DNA of 64,000 nt from JACKIP01 sp963710165 (GCA_963710165.1 CAVPYZ010000004.1:496001-560000), one strand, 5' to 3'. Positions 46,460 to 55,643 are shown, counted from the first letter of the stretch. Notes: a model not told the origin generated them from the letters alone. Translations and numbers: made by a program.

Positions 46460-47479
46460 TTACAAAAGCAACATAGCATCGCCGTAGCTGAAAAATCTAT
46501 ATTTTTTTTCAATGGCATTATGGTAGGCGTTAAGAATATTTTCCTTACCCATGAGGGCGGAGACAAGCATAAGGAGCGTTGACTCCGGAAGGTGAAAGTT
46601 CGTTATTAAACCATTGATAACATTAAAAATATAACCAGGACTGATAAAAATATCAGTTTCTCCCGATGATGCTTTTAATGTGCCATCTTTGGCGGCGCTT
46701 TCCAGTACACGCACCGATGTCGTGCCCACGGCAATAACACGCCCGCCATTTTTCTTGGTTTTATGTATCAAGTCGCACGTTTCTTGTGTGATTTCAAAGC
46801 GCTCCTTGTGCATTTTGTGATCAGATATATCTTTAACACGCACGGGCTGGAATGTACCTGCGCCCACATGTAACGTCACATAAGAAGAATTTATTCCTTT
46901 TTCTTTTAATTGCTGTAAAAGGCTCTCATCAAAATGTAGGCCAGCAGTTGGCGCGGCGACGGAGCCCTCTTCCTTCGCATAAACAGTCTGATAGCGATCC
47001 CGATCATCTTCGCGGTCTTCACGCTCCATATAGGGAGGCAGGGGAATGTGACCAATCTGGTCTAACACATCCATCCACTTATGGTCAGTTTTGTTGAGGG
47101 AAAGTTCAAATAGGCTGTCCTTACGATCTGTCACAGTGATCTCAAGATTATTTTTTAAATGAATTGAGGTGCCAACATTGGGGCTTTTACTGGCTTTTAC
47201 GTGAGCGAGCGCAATGCGGTCATTGATGATACGCTCAATCAGGATTTCAACTTTGCCGCCTGTTTCTTTTTGTGCGTAAAGACGTGCAGGAATAACTTTC
47301 GAGTTATTAAAGACCAATAAATCGCCTTCCTGCAGTAAATGTGGGAGGTCTGTAAATTTTTGATGCTTGATGCCGCCTGATGGGTTCAAGCACAGCAATC
47401 GGCTTGCGCTGCGCTCTTTCAATGGCTCGGAGGCAATTAGTGCCGGTGGAAGATCATAGCTAAAATCAGATGTTTTCAT
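46460..47479 (-). CDS. queA: S-adenosylmethionine:tRNA ribosyltransferase-isomerase
   Basis: Transfers the ribosyl part of S-adenosylmethionine to preQ1 in the tRNA anticodon, giving epoxyqueuosine. The 339-residue protein has FSYDLPPALIA and ERSASRLL near the start, LLVFNNSKVIPARL, VAAPTAGLHFDE, THVGAGTFQPV in the form LHVGAGTFQPV, and ITNFHLPESTLLMLVSAL. It begins the queA-unknown-queH run. The partner gene tgt is not in the window. Confidence 0.96.
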   Translation of the reverse strand: MKTSDFSYDLPPALIASEPLKERSASRLLCLNPSGGIKHQKFTDLPHLLQEGDLLVFNNSKVIPARLYAQKETGGKVEILIERIINDRIALAHVKASKSPNVGTSIHLKNNLEITVTDRKDSLFELSLNKTDHKWMDVLDQIGHIPLPPYMEREDREDDRDRYQTVYAKEEGSVAAPTAGLHFDESLLQQLKEKGINSSYVTLHVGAGTFQPVRVKDISDHKMHKERFEITQETCDLIHKTKKNGGRVIAVGTTSVRVLESAAKDGTLKASSGETDIFISPGYIFNVINGLITNFHLPESTLLMLVSALMGKENILNAYHNAIEKKYRFFSYGDAMLLL

Positions 47480-47528
47480 GGGATGACGTGTAACCGAAAA
47501 TCGCGTAAAAGGGAAGGGGGATAAGAGT

Positions 47529-48566
47529 TTGAAAGTTATTTACGTGGATAGTAAAAAGAAGAATATAGTTCGTGTTTTAGAAAAAAATGCTTTGTGGTGT
47601 TATAGACTTTTGAGGTTCAGTTACCTCATCTCTTTATTCGCGATCATATTTTCATTTTTTAATCTCTTAAATGTTTTTTATTTTTTAGACCTTTTTAGTC
47701 ATTTCAATCTTCAATATATGATAGGAGGCATAATATTAAGCATATGCTTTCTTTGTTTCAAAAAATGGAAGATTTCATTTATTTGCTGTTTGATTGCTTG
47801 TTTATGTTTTTTAGAAAGCAGATGGTTTTTACATGATCCGTTTCAATTTTCGCCGACGCCGTATTCTGAAAAGTCATTTAAAACGGTAATGTATAATCAT
47901 CATTTAGGAAAAAAGGAATTCAAGAATCTAAAAATATGGCTTCAAAATCCTGACAATGAAGATATTGACAATATTGTATTACAGGAAGCAAATGAGCGAA
48001 CAGTTGAGGTTGCAAAAACTTTGATTGAAGAATTTCCTTATCAAATCTACGAGCCGCGAGAGCACTATTTTGGTATGGTTGTGCTTAGTCGATATCCGTT
48101 TATTTCTGCGGAAAAAATATTGCTAAACGGGTCATCCTTTCAAAGTTTTGCCCTCAATTTTTCTTATCAGCCCCCAAACGCGCTAAGCCCTCTCACTGTT
48201 TATGCACTTCATCCACCACCTCCGTCTGGGCCACTTAGAGCGATGCAAAGAGATTTTGAGTTATTAGAGACAGCAAGGATTATAAGTGATGATGATACAA
48301 AAAATATTTTGATGCTGGGGGACTGGAATATAACTCCTTTTGCCCCCGCATTTGTAAAAATTTTAAATGAGTCAGATTTGAATTATCAGTCTTATGGCTT
48401 ACTTTTAAATCCATCCTGGCCATCGTTCAATATATTTGAATTTTTGAAAATACCCATAGATCATTCGTTATATAGTGATAACTTAGAACAGGTTGAAAAA
48501 ACTGTGGGGCCGTCTTTCGGGTCTGATCATCATTCGCTGATCGTAAGTTATATTGAAAAGAAGTAA
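47529..48566 (+). CDS. membrane-anchored endonuclease/exonuclease/phosphatase-family protein
   Basis: A 345-residue protein. Three membrane segments occupy roughly residues 25-98, followed by an EEP catalytic domain: YNHHLGKKEFKNLKIWL, IDNIVLQEAN (metal Glu), MLGDWNITPF (the GD-x-N motif) and GSDHHSLIVSY (the terminal S-D-H metal/catalytic motif). Such proteins cleave phosphodiester bonds in nucleic acids, inositides or lipids; substrate unknown. The start is TTG 47529 with a strong GGAAGGGGG about nine bases upstream, better than any later start. It is followed eight bases later by yejB. Confidence 0.72.
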   Translation: MKVIYVDSKKKNIVRVLEKNALWCYRLLRFSYLISLFAIIFSFFNLLNVFYFLDLFSHFNLQYMIGGIILSICFLCFKKWKISFICCLIACLCFLESRWFLHDPFQFSPTPYSEKSFKTVMYNHHLGKKEFKNLKIWLQNPDNEDIDNIVLQEANERTVEVAKTLIEEFPYQIYEPREHYFGMVVLSRYPFISAEKILLNGSSFQSFALNFSYQPPNALSPLTVYALHPPPPSGPLRAMQRDFELLETARIISDDDTKNILMLGDWNITPFAPAFVKILNESDLNYQSYGLLLNPSWPSFNIFEFLKIPIDHSLYSDNLEQVEKTVGPSFGSDHHSLIVSYIEKK

Positions 48567-48574
48567 GAGAATAA

Positions 48575-49684
48575 ATGGCGACTTATATTTTACGTAGACT
48601 GTTATTAATCATTCCGACAATGCTCGGGATTTTACTGATTAGTTTTGTGATTATCCAGTTTGTTCCGGGGGGGCCGGTGGAGCGGATGATTGCAGAATTA
48701 CAAGGACACGGCGTAGAGGCGACGGCGCGGATTGGCGGTGGTTCGGGTGCAGGAAGCGACTTTTCAACCAGTAGCGCGGCCACGGCGGCGGGACAGGGGA
48801 ATCAATATCGCGGTAGTCAGGGACTTGATCCCGATTTCATTGCAGAGTTAGAAGAGCTATACGGCTTTGATAAACCCACGCATGAGCGTTTTTTTCTAAT
48901 GGTATGGAATTACCTGCGCTTCGATTTGGGGGAGAGTTATTACCGCGATATTGGTGTGCTCGATCTTGTACTTGAAAAAATGCCTGTTTCCATCTCGCTT
49001 GGATTATGGTCAACACTCATCATTTATCTGATCTCTATCCCTCTTGGAATTAAAAAAGCGGTGAAGGACGGGGAGGCGTTCGACATATGGAGCTCGGCGG
49101 CGATTTTTATCGGGTATGCCATTCCGTCATTCATGTTTGCGATTTTATTAATTATTCTGTTCGCGGGCGGGCGGTATTATGATTTTTTCCCGCTACGGGG
49201 GCTGGTCTCTGACGGGTTTGACGATATGACCTTCTGGCAACAAACGCTGGATTATATCTGGCATATGATTTTGCCCGTTGCCGCCATGGTTATTAGTGGA
49301 TTTGCGGGGCTGACCATGCTGACCAAAAATTCGTTTCTGGATGAAATCAATAAGCAATATGTTTTAACTGCACGTGCGAAGGGCTTGTCCGAAAAACGCG
49401 TGCTTTACAAACATATCTTTCGTAATGCCATGTTGATTGTGATTGCCGGATTTCCGAGTGCGTTTTTGGCGATTTTCTTTACAGGCTCACTTTTGATCGA
49501 AGTTATCTTCTCATTAGACGGCCTTGGTTTATTGGGCTATGAAAGCATTATTAATCGTGATTATCCTGTTGTTCTGGGAACGCTTTATATTTTCTCGCTG
49601 ATGGGTTTGATCATGACGTTGATAAGGGATGTTGTGTATGTTTGGGTTGATCCCAGAATTGACTTTGACGCGCGACAAGTCTGA
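48575..49684 (+). CDS. yejB: ABC transporter permease YejB (peptide/microcin C-type importer)
   Basis: Inner-membrane permease of an oligopeptide-type (DppB-like) ABC importer. The 369-residue protein has six membrane helices, an N-terminal MATYILRRLLLIIPTMLGI, a YejB-specific periplasmic insertion (about residues 45-85, Gly/Ser-rich then LDPDFIAELEELYGFDKP), and the ATPase-coupling loop ARAKGLSEKRVLYKHIFRNA. It matches YejB rather than DppB by the inserted loop. Its partner yejE lies 1.7 kb further, interrupted by an opposing flagellin gene. yejA and the ATPase yejF are not present here. Confidence 0.9.
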   Translation: MATYILRRLLLIIPTMLGILLISFVIIQFVPGGPVERMIAELQGHGVEATARIGGGSGAGSDFSTSSAATAAGQGNQYRGSQGLDPDFIAELEELYGFDKPTHERFFLMVWNYLRFDLGESYYRDIGVLDLVLEKMPVSISLGLWSTLIIYLISIPLGIKKAVKDGEAFDIWSSAAIFIGYAIPSFMFAILLIILFAGGRYYDFFPLRGLVSDGFDDMTFWQQTLDYIWHMILPVAAMVISGFAGLTMLTKNSFLDEINKQYVLTARAKGLSEKRVLYKHIFRNAMLIVIAGFPSAFLAIFFTGSLLIEVIFSLDGLGLLGYESIINRDYPVVLGTLYIFSLMGLIMTLIRDVVYVWVDPRIDFDARQV

Positions 49685-49688
49685 TATA

Positions 49689-51269
49689 TTAGAACAAACT
49701 CAAAACACTTTGGCTCGCCTGATTTGCCAAGCTGAGTGACGTCACGCCCAATTGTTGACGGGTTTGAGAGGCAAGCAGATTCGCGGCTTCTTCATTTTGA
49801 TCTGCAATCGTCAGATCGCTAGAGCCGCTTTCAAGGGTGTTAATTTTTTCGCGGGTGTAGCTGTCGCGGGTTTTGATGATATTCAAATCGCTGACAAGGG
49901 TTCGCCCATATTCTCTGACCACTTGGCGGGCTTCGTAAAGAGACTCAAGAATACGATCAATGTCCTCTAGCTTGTTAAAATCAAAACGCGGTATGCCAAG
50001 CCCTTCTGCGGTAAAATCGACACCTTCGGTTATCAGCGCACTTGTATTATTCGGATTGAAAAATGTTGTTAGATCGTCGTTTTTTAATAGGTTAATACCG
50101 AGGTATTGGGCATCTATGGCGATTTGGGTTATTTGATCCCAAATGTTGTTAAAGTCCTTATTTAAAAAACGCTCTGACGTTGTGGAATTTAATGATTGCG
50201 CATGGGACAAAATCTGGTCGTCTGTCAGATTATTGTTATAAATGGCCACGTCGGAAATACGTCCGTTGAAATAAAAGCCGTTTCCATTTCCCAGGATATC
50301 ATCAAACCATGCATCCTCTTCTACGCCGCCTATGCCTGTATTATTACCATGACTGGGAAACGGCTGATTACCAACAGGAACTGAGCCAATGCTGACGCCA
50401 TTTACATATCCTTCGAAACGATTTTCTGATTGGCTGTAAACAAACGCAACATGATATGTTTCGCCTGCATTTATAGGCACGCTAAGATTGGTAGGTCCGC
50501 CGGGGGTCGATGGGCCCCAATTTCCTTGGTCACGTCCTGTAATATGCAGATTACCGTTCAGAATATAGATATTCAGACTGTTCGTCGGTCCGCCCTCTTC
50601 ATAAAGGACCTGTCGCGGTGTTATGTCGTTTGCATTGAAAACCAGCTCAACGGTTTTTTCCGGACGTGCAGTGGTATTTATAAGCGCGCTATCATTTACG
50701 CGAACACGATCATTTATCCCGTCAAAGGAAGCGCTGTTTGATCCGCCATTCGCATATAGTGCAGGCGCGCCTGTTGTTACACCACCTGCGTAAGTTGCCG
50801 TAACGCCGCCGCCAAAGCCGGAATCCGCCGCCGCGCCGCCGCCATCATTCAGGCGGTAATAAACATCGGGGCTGTTGGCAAGAATTTGATCGCTCAATGA
50901 TGCGGGACTGGTATTGGTTTCTTCTCTAATTAAGGACAGATTATCAACGCCCAAAATCAGCTTTTCACGTGCGTCCAGTGCAATAGCTTCGCCTTGATTG
51001 ATTAATCGCTCAATTGCTTCAACACCGATTAAGGCTTCCTGAACGGTGCGTGCGCTTTGTCCGATACCGTCGATCAGGCGATTATGGTCACTTGCGCTGT
51101 TATTCAAATTAAGGGAGGCAAAAAAGTTCTGCGGGTTATCAAGTGCGGAATTCACTTTGCGACCCGTGGCCAAACGTAAAGCTGTCGTATCAAGCTGGCG
51201 CTCGGTACGTTGCAGACTAAGCACTGTCGACTTAATCGCTCCACTAAAAACTATATCGCTTCCCATCAA
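49689..51269 (-). CDS. flagellin with a LamG-like domain in the variable region
   Basis: A 526-residue flagellin. The N-terminal D0/D1 part (about 1-125) has SLQRTERQLDTTALRLATGR, KVNSALDNPQNFFASLNLNN and GIEAIERL-like helices; the C-terminal D1/D0 part (about 350-526) has NTLESGSSDLTIADQNEEAA and ends SLANQASQSVLSLF. Between them lies a beta-rich LamG/concanavalin-like jelly roll: ANSPDVYYRLND, NSASFDGINDRVRVND, VELVFNANDI, GETYHVAFVYSQSENRFEGY and GRISDVAIYNNNLTDDQI. That domain would project from the filament surface and could bind glycans. Two ATG codons start it. It lies antisense between yejB and yejE. Confidence 0.85.
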   Translation of the reverse strand: MMGSDIVFSGAIKSTVLSLQRTERQLDTTALRLATGRKVNSALDNPQNFFASLNLNNSASDHNRLIDGIGQSARTVQEALIGVEAIERLINQGEAIALDAREKLILGVDNLSLIREETNTSPASLSDQILANSPDVYYRLNDGGGAAADSGFGGGVTATYAGGVTTGAPALYANGGSNSASFDGINDRVRVNDSALINTTARPEKTVELVFNANDITPRQVLYEEGGPTNSLNIYILNGNLHITGRDQGNWGPSTPGGPTNLSVPINAGETYHVAFVYSQSENRFEGYVNGVSIGSVPVGNQPFPSHGNNTGIGGVEEDAWFDDILGNGNGFYFNGRISDVAIYNNNLTDDQILSHAQSLNSTTSERFLNKDFNNIWDQITQIAIDAQYLGINLLKNDDLTTFFNPNNTSALITEGVDFTAEGLGIPRFDFNKLEDIDRILESLYEARQVVREYGRTLVSDLNIIKTRDSYTREKINTLESGSSDLTIADQNEEAANLLASQTRQQLGVTSLSLANQASQSVLSLF

Positions 51270-51380
51270 ACTCCGTTCACTTTTGCGATTTTATGGAATA
51301 CCTTGCAAAGAAAGTGCCAAGAAGATTTGAAAAAACCCAGATTTTGATACCTTTGATCAGAAGAGATGATATATTTCCCT

Positions 51381-52409
51381 ATGGCTTTTTCACCTTTAAC
51401 CCAGAGACGTCTGCAACAATTTCGTGCAAATAAGCGCGGATATTGGAGTTTTTGGATATTTTTGGTGTTATTTTTCTTTTGTCTGGGCGCGGAATTTGTC
51501 GCCAATGACAAACCGATTCTGATCAAGTTTGACGATAAATATTACACACCGATTTTTAAAGTCTATGCCGAGACGGAGTTTGGCGGCGATTTTAAGACGG
51601 AGGCAGATTATCGTGATCCTTTCGTTAAGGAATTGATTGAAGAAAAAGGCGGATGGATGATGTGGCCTTTAATCCCTTTCTCGTACGATACAATTAATTA
51701 CGAATTGCCCGAATCGGCACCGTCACGACCAACAGCGGAAAACTGGTTGGGGACAGATGATCAGGCACGCGATGTAATGGCGCGGGTGATTTACGGGTTT
51801 CGTTTATCTGTTCTGTTCGGGCTTATTTTAACACTGGCCAGTTCCTTTATAGGTGTCATTGTGGGCGCGTTTCAGGGGTATTACGGCGGGTGGCTTGATT
51901 TAATTACGCAGCGCGTGATCGAGGTTTGGTCATCATTACCCAGCCTTTATATCCTTATTATTTTCGCTTCATTATTCGTGCCGGGATTTTGGACATTGCT
52001 ATTTATTCTGTTGTTATTTTCTTGGGTGTCGCTGGTCGATGTTGTCCGCGCTGAATTTTTGAGAGCGCGTAATTTCGATTATGTGCGCGCCGCCAATGCG
52101 CTTGGCGTGAATAATTTAACGATTATGCGGCGTCATGTTCTTCCCAATGCCATGGTGGCCACTCTGACTCTGATGCCGTTTATATTGACGGGATCAATCA
52201 CAGCGTTAACATCTTTAGATTTTCTCGGACTAGGGCTTCCGCCCGGCAGTCCGTCTTTGGGTGAAATGCTGGCACAAGGTAAAAACAATCTGGAAGCACC
52301 ATGGTTAGGAATAACCGCATTCGTTGCGCTTGCATTGATGCTGTCACTTTTGACGTTTATCGGTGAAGCCGTTCGTGACGCTTTTGATCCTCGTAAAACA
52401 ACACTCTAA
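51381..52409 (+). CDS. yejE: ABC transporter permease YejE
   Basis: Second permease of the Yej peptide importer. About 342 residues from ATG 51381, chosen because MAFSPLTQRRLQQFRANKRG is the usual YejE beginning; ATG 51366 adds five residues. After the first helix (SFWIFLVLFFFCLGAEFV) comes the YejE-type periplasmic loop with FVKELIEEKGGWMMWPLIPF, then five helices and the coupling loop ALGVNNLTIMRRHVLPN. It should pair with YejB. The flagellin gene between them runs in the other direction, so yejE needs its own promoter or long read-through. Confidence 0.9.
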   Translation: MAFSPLTQRRLQQFRANKRGYWSFWIFLVLFFFCLGAEFVANDKPILIKFDDKYYTPIFKVYAETEFGGDFKTEADYRDPFVKELIEEKGGWMMWPLIPFSYDTINYELPESAPSRPTAENWLGTDDQARDVMARVIYGFRLSVLFGLILTLASSFIGVIVGAFQGYYGGWLDLITQRVIEVWSSLPSLYILIIFASLFVPGFWTLLFILLLFSWVSLVDVVRAEFLRARNFDYVRAANALGVNNLTIMRRHVLPNAMVATLTLMPFILTGSITALTSLDFLGLGLPPGSPSLGEMLAQGKNNLEAPWLGITAFVALALMLSLLTFIGEAVRDAFDPRKTTL

Positions 52410-52433
52410 ATTTTCTGTATTTTGTTCTTGTTT

Positions 52434-52449
52434 TGTTTCACGTGAAACT
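52434..52449. promoter_or_regulatory. parS site (ParB-binding centromere)
   Basis: TGTTTCACGTGAAACT matches the bacterial parS consensus TGTTTCACGTGAAACA at 15 of 16 positions, including the perfect core palindrome GTTTCACGTGAAAC. It lies in the gap after yejE. Chromosomal parS sites load ParB for chromosome segregation and cluster near the replication origin. I saw no second copy and no parA/parB gene in the window. Confidence 0.85.
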
Positions 52450-52539
52450 TTTTGCGTTAAATATTCATTTTTGTATTGCATCTGCGAATGAGTCTATGCA
52501 TTATATGCATAGGTCAAATGCAAAAAATGGATATTAGTT

Positions 52540-53112
52540 ATGTACGCCCACAGCCATCAGATCATAAAAGATAAAATTATTGTTCCGGTCTTTGATATTG
52601 ATTTTGCGCTTCCTGAAACCTTGTCATTAAAATTTGCGGATCAGAATAATCTTGTAAATATTCAAGATTTTTTAGAAGAGGGCGATCAAAATATTGGGGA
52701 TTGGCTATATGCCCTCAATAAAGGGCGTTTGGTGTGCCTGCTAAATCCATTAACGCATGATATATACGGAGTATGTTATGCGGAAAAACAAAATACGGGT
52801 CATGACCGTCACACTATTTTACGTTACGCTCAATCAAAACTGCCGTGGATTGCACTTGATCAGATGATGGCCGCGGCCGTGTATTTGAATGAAAATATAC
52901 GCGACATAGGAACTAAAATTTATAATCATCATAATCTTTCAAACCCGTTTCATTGTGTGGAGGACGCTGAGAATTATTTACAGCGCGCCTGTTATATAAA
53001 GTCGGTAACGTGTGGTTCTTACCAGATGAAACTAGATTTGGCAGAAGCTCTTGGCGACATTGCGTACCTCAAAAAAATTAGAGGTACAGTGCGAGATCGA
53101 TGCGGGTCATGA
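52540..53112 (+). CDS. hypothetical protein
   Basis: A 190-residue soluble protein without signal peptide. It contains IIVPVFDIDFALPETLSLKF, a segment GDWLYALNKGRLVCLLNPLT, and helical C-terminal parts with several Cys and His (NHHNLSNPFHCVEDAENYLQ). I recognise no family. It lies alone between yejE/parS and a terminator-like hairpin at 53221. Confidence 0.55.
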   Translation: MYAHSHQIIKDKIIVPVFDIDFALPETLSLKFADQNNLVNIQDFLEEGDQNIGDWLYALNKGRLVCLLNPLTHDIYGVCYAEKQNTGHDRHTILRYAQSKLPWIALDQMMAAAVYLNENIRDIGTKIYNHHNLSNPFHCVEDAENYLQRACYIKSVTCGSYQMKLDLAEALGDIAYLKKIRGTVRDRCGS

Positions 53113-53220
53113 TTTTTTTCGAAAAAAGCTTGTAATCATTTTTAACTTCGTGCCATAAAAGTTTATGACTTTGATGAAAAACATCACGCGTACGCTTATT
53201 ATAAAAGCACTTGCTAAACG

Positions 53221-53249
53221 TAAGGGCTAAGCCCTTATATTCTTTTTTT
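53221..53249 (+). terminator. intrinsic terminator
   Basis: TAAGGGC (53221-53227) and GCCCTTA (53231-53237) form a perfect seven-pair stem with loop TAA, followed by a T-rich tract with seven consecutive T. It lies 108 bases after the stop of the hypothetical gene; the sequence between holds a short AT palindrome (53114-53127) but no gene. Confidence 0.7.
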
Positions 53250-53333
53250 CTCACACTTCAGTTTTAATTTATGGTATTTGTAATTCAAAAGAATTATAGA
53301 AAATAAAAATTTAATTTATAGAGAGTATCTAAT

Positions 53334-53564
53334 ATGGAAACCTATACACAAGAACATTTAGAGCAAGCAACATCACTCGTTAAAGAATGGCAAGAACGCA
53401 TATCGGACGGTAGCGCCCCCATTGTAGAGAGCGCAAGTCGCACTGTGGAGTTGAGACGTCATCCGATTGCGGAAGCTTTATCGCAAGGATTTACCGATGT
53501 TGTTGGCGTGCCCCGCATTGGAGGAGAGGTTATTGCTCTGGAAATGCCGCAGCCCATTGACTAA
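53334..53564 (+). CDS. hypothetical small protein upstream of the M20 amidohydrolase
   Basis: A 76-residue soluble protein: an N-terminal helix (QEHLEQATSLVKEWQERISD) followed by SRTVELRRHPIAEALSQGFT and VVGVPRIGGEVIALEMPQP. GAGAG lies upstream of the ATG. Only two bases separate its stop from the amidohydrolase start, so the two are surely cotranscribed and coupled. Family unknown; it may be a small partner of the enzyme. Confidence 0.55.
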   Translation: METYTQEHLEQATSLVKEWQERISDGSAPIVESASRTVELRRHPIAEALSQGFTDVVGVPRIGGEVIALEMPQPID

Positions 53565-53566
53565 AC

Positions 53567-54766
53567 ATGAAAATCCGAAATTCTATCGCTGCAATGCAAG
53601 ATGAGATCACGGCCTATCGTCGTGATCTTCATCAAAATCCACAAACATGTTACGAGGAAACATATGCCTCTGACTTGATTGCGGAGAACTTGTTAAAGTG
53701 GGGTGTGACGCATGAGCGAAACTGGGGCGGTGGAACGGGTATTGTCGCTATTATAGAAGGCGAAAAAAATACGTCGGGGCGTGCAATCGGCCTTCGCTGT
53801 GATATTGACGCGCTTGATATAATAGAGCAGTCAGGACAAGAGTGGGCATCGAAGATTTCCGGGAAAATGCATGGGTGTGGCCATGACGGACACACAGCCA
53901 TGATGTTGGGCGCGGCAAAGTATCTTCAGGAAAATCCTCATTTTGACGGCAAAGTCTATCTTATTTTTCAGCCAGCCGAAGAAGGCGGGGCGGGCGCCAT
54001 TAAAATGATAGAAGAGGGGCTGTTTAAAAAACACCCCATGGATTTTGTGTATGGACTTCATAATTGGCCAGCGCTGCCCAAAGGGAAAATTGGTTTAACA
54101 CCCGGGCCGATTATGGCGTGCAGCGATGATGTTTTTATTACTGTAACAGGGCGCGGCGGTCACGCAGCGATGCCTGATCAATGTATTGATCCAATCGTTG
54201 TCGCATCGCAAATTGTGACGTCCTTGCAAACAATCGCCAGTCGTAATGTTAGCCCCGTTGATACCGTAGTATTGTCGCTTACAAATATAAACGGGGGGAC
54301 GGGCGCCTCTAACGTTATACCTGATATCGTTGAAATTTCGGGCACATTACGCGCGTTTCGTTTTGAAACACGTGAACTGGCTGAAAAACGGATCAAAGAA
54401 ATATCTGAAAATATTGCAACAGCTTACGGTGCAACGGCTGTTTGCAAATATGTCTATGATTACGATCCGACAATTAACCATGCAGAGGAAAGCGCAGAAT
54501 GTGCAGTTGTATGCAAAGAGCTGGTTGGTGCAGAAAATGTGAATGATAATATTGAACCTTGCATGGGCGCGGAAGATTTTGGTGCAATGCTGTCAGAAGT
54601 GCCCGGATGCTATATATGGTTAGGGCAAGGTGTTCCCGAAGAACCAAACAGCCCGCATAATAAAGGCCTTCATAATTCAGGCTATGACTTCAATGATGAT
54701 GTGGCCACTCTAGGGATAGAATATTGGGCGCGATTGGTTGAGTATAAGCTGCCGATTTCTTCTTAG
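53567..54766 (+). CDS. M20-family amidohydrolase (hippurate hydrolase / N-acyl amino acid amidase type)
   Basis: A 399-residue zinc-dependent hydrolase that cleaves N-acyl or amide bonds on amino acids. Metal-binding motifs are LRCDIDALDI, MHGCGHDGHTAMML and FQPAEEGGAGA (catalytic Glu pair), with HNWPALPKGKIG and the final LHNSGYDFND His. A dimerisation domain lies in the middle (TVTGRGGHAAMPDQ). Members act on hippurate, N-acetyl amino acids, or auxin conjugates; the substrate is not evident. The next gene, convergent, also acts on acylated amino acids by family. Confidence 0.9.
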   Translation: MKIRNSIAAMQDEITAYRRDLHQNPQTCYEETYASDLIAENLLKWGVTHERNWGGGTGIVAIIEGEKNTSGRAIGLRCDIDALDIIEQSGQEWASKISGKMHGCGHDGHTAMMLGAAKYLQENPHFDGKVYLIFQPAEEGGAGAIKMIEEGLFKKHPMDFVYGLHNWPALPKGKIGLTPGPIMACSDDVFITVTGRGGHAAMPDQCIDPIVVASQIVTSLQTIASRNVSPVDTVVLSLTNINGGTGASNVIPDIVEISGTLRAFRFETRELAEKRIKEISENIATAYGATAVCKYVYDYDPTINHAEESAECAVVCKELVGAENVNDNIEPCMGAEDFGAMLSEVPGCYIWLGQGVPEEPNSPHNKGLHNSGYDFNDDVATLGIEYWARLVEYKLPISS

Positions 54767-54773
54767 TAAGCCC

Positions 54774-55643
54774 CTATGCTTTTTTCGTGCAAACATAAAA
54801 CCATTCTTCTTCATATGCGGCATATTTGTTAGGGAGAAGAATATTCATATCCTCTTGTGCGATATAGTTTTCCGCGACTTTAGATCCTTGTGCAATAAAA
54901 TCGAGATTTTGCCAGTCTTTTATAAATGCGCCATGTGATTGATTGTTATAAATAATTTCTTTTATTTCAAGGATGTCAGGCTCTTTTTCAATTGAATGGC
55001 CAGAGAACATTCCTAAATAAATACCAGCATTTAATATGGTCTGATAAGCAACTTTTGATGATAATAAGTCTGTGTGTTGACCGCATTCTATCACAACACT
55101 TCCGTTTAGATTGTTATGCCGAGCGTATGTCGCGCTGTCCCAATCGTTATTGTCATCATAAAACTTTGGCCAGCCAGTGATGATATAATCGACCCCCAGG
55201 TGTTGGCAAAAATTACGGTTTTCTGCAGTTTGATAATCATCAAAAACAAAGGAAGGTGTTTGCGCCGTTGTCGAATGCACGTCCAGAAAAAAATCACCTT
55301 GATCAATCAAATCACAGAGGGGAGCTGGATATGATTGTTCGATAGATTTTGGAGAGGTATTTCGAAAAAAATGACGATTAATATCATGTTCTACAAAGCG
55401 TTTATTATGTTCAAAAGCAATCAGATTACAAACAGGCACCATAATCAAGCGTCCTGTTTGTAAGGAAAGCCTTTCATTGGAAAGATCTTCAACAATTTGA
55501 TGAACCGCGCGTGTGCCACAATGCTCATTGCCATGAGACGCGCCAAAAATGACGAGGCATGGGCCTTCTTCCTTGCCTCTCACGTCAATAATTTTATGAC
55601 CAAGCGGGCTGCGGCTCTTCTTTATGTCCATCATATCCAACAT
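54774..55643 (-). CDS. aspartoacylase / succinylglutamate desuccinylase-family hydrolase
   Basis: A 289-residue zinc hydrolase of the AspA/AstE (M14-like) family. The metal motif is FGASHGNEHCG (His and Glu at a two-residue gap), followed by VPVCNLIAFEHNKRFVEHDINR and the third ligand in LDVHSTTA; SVVIECGQHTD carries the catalytic Glu. The family removes acyl groups from N-acylated Asp/Glu or similar. Its start overlaps the last 50 bases of the GCS2-like gene; ATG 55631 (MDIKKS) is an alternative start, still inside it. The overlap means the two products are coupled. Confidence 0.8.
   Translation of the reverse strand: MLDMMDIKKSRSPLGHKIIDVRGKEEGPCLVIFGASHGNEHCGTRAVHQIVEDLSNERLSLQTGRLIMVPVCNLIAFEHNKRFVEHDINRHFFRNTSPKSIEQSYPAPLCDLIDQGDFFLDVHSTTAQTPSFVFDDYQTAENRNFCQHLGVDYIITGWPKFYDDNNDWDSATYARHNNLNGSVVIECGQHTDLLSSKVAYQTILNAGIYLGMFSGHSIEKEPDILEIKEIIYNNQSHGAFIKDWQNLDFIAQGSKVAENYIAQEDMNILLPNKYAAYEEEWFYVCTKKA

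Noticed and set aside
53114..53127. AT palindrome TTTTTTCGAAAAAA as a protein-binding site
   Set aside because: A T run followed by an A run makes such palindromes common in AT-rich gaps; no second copy or known operator matches.
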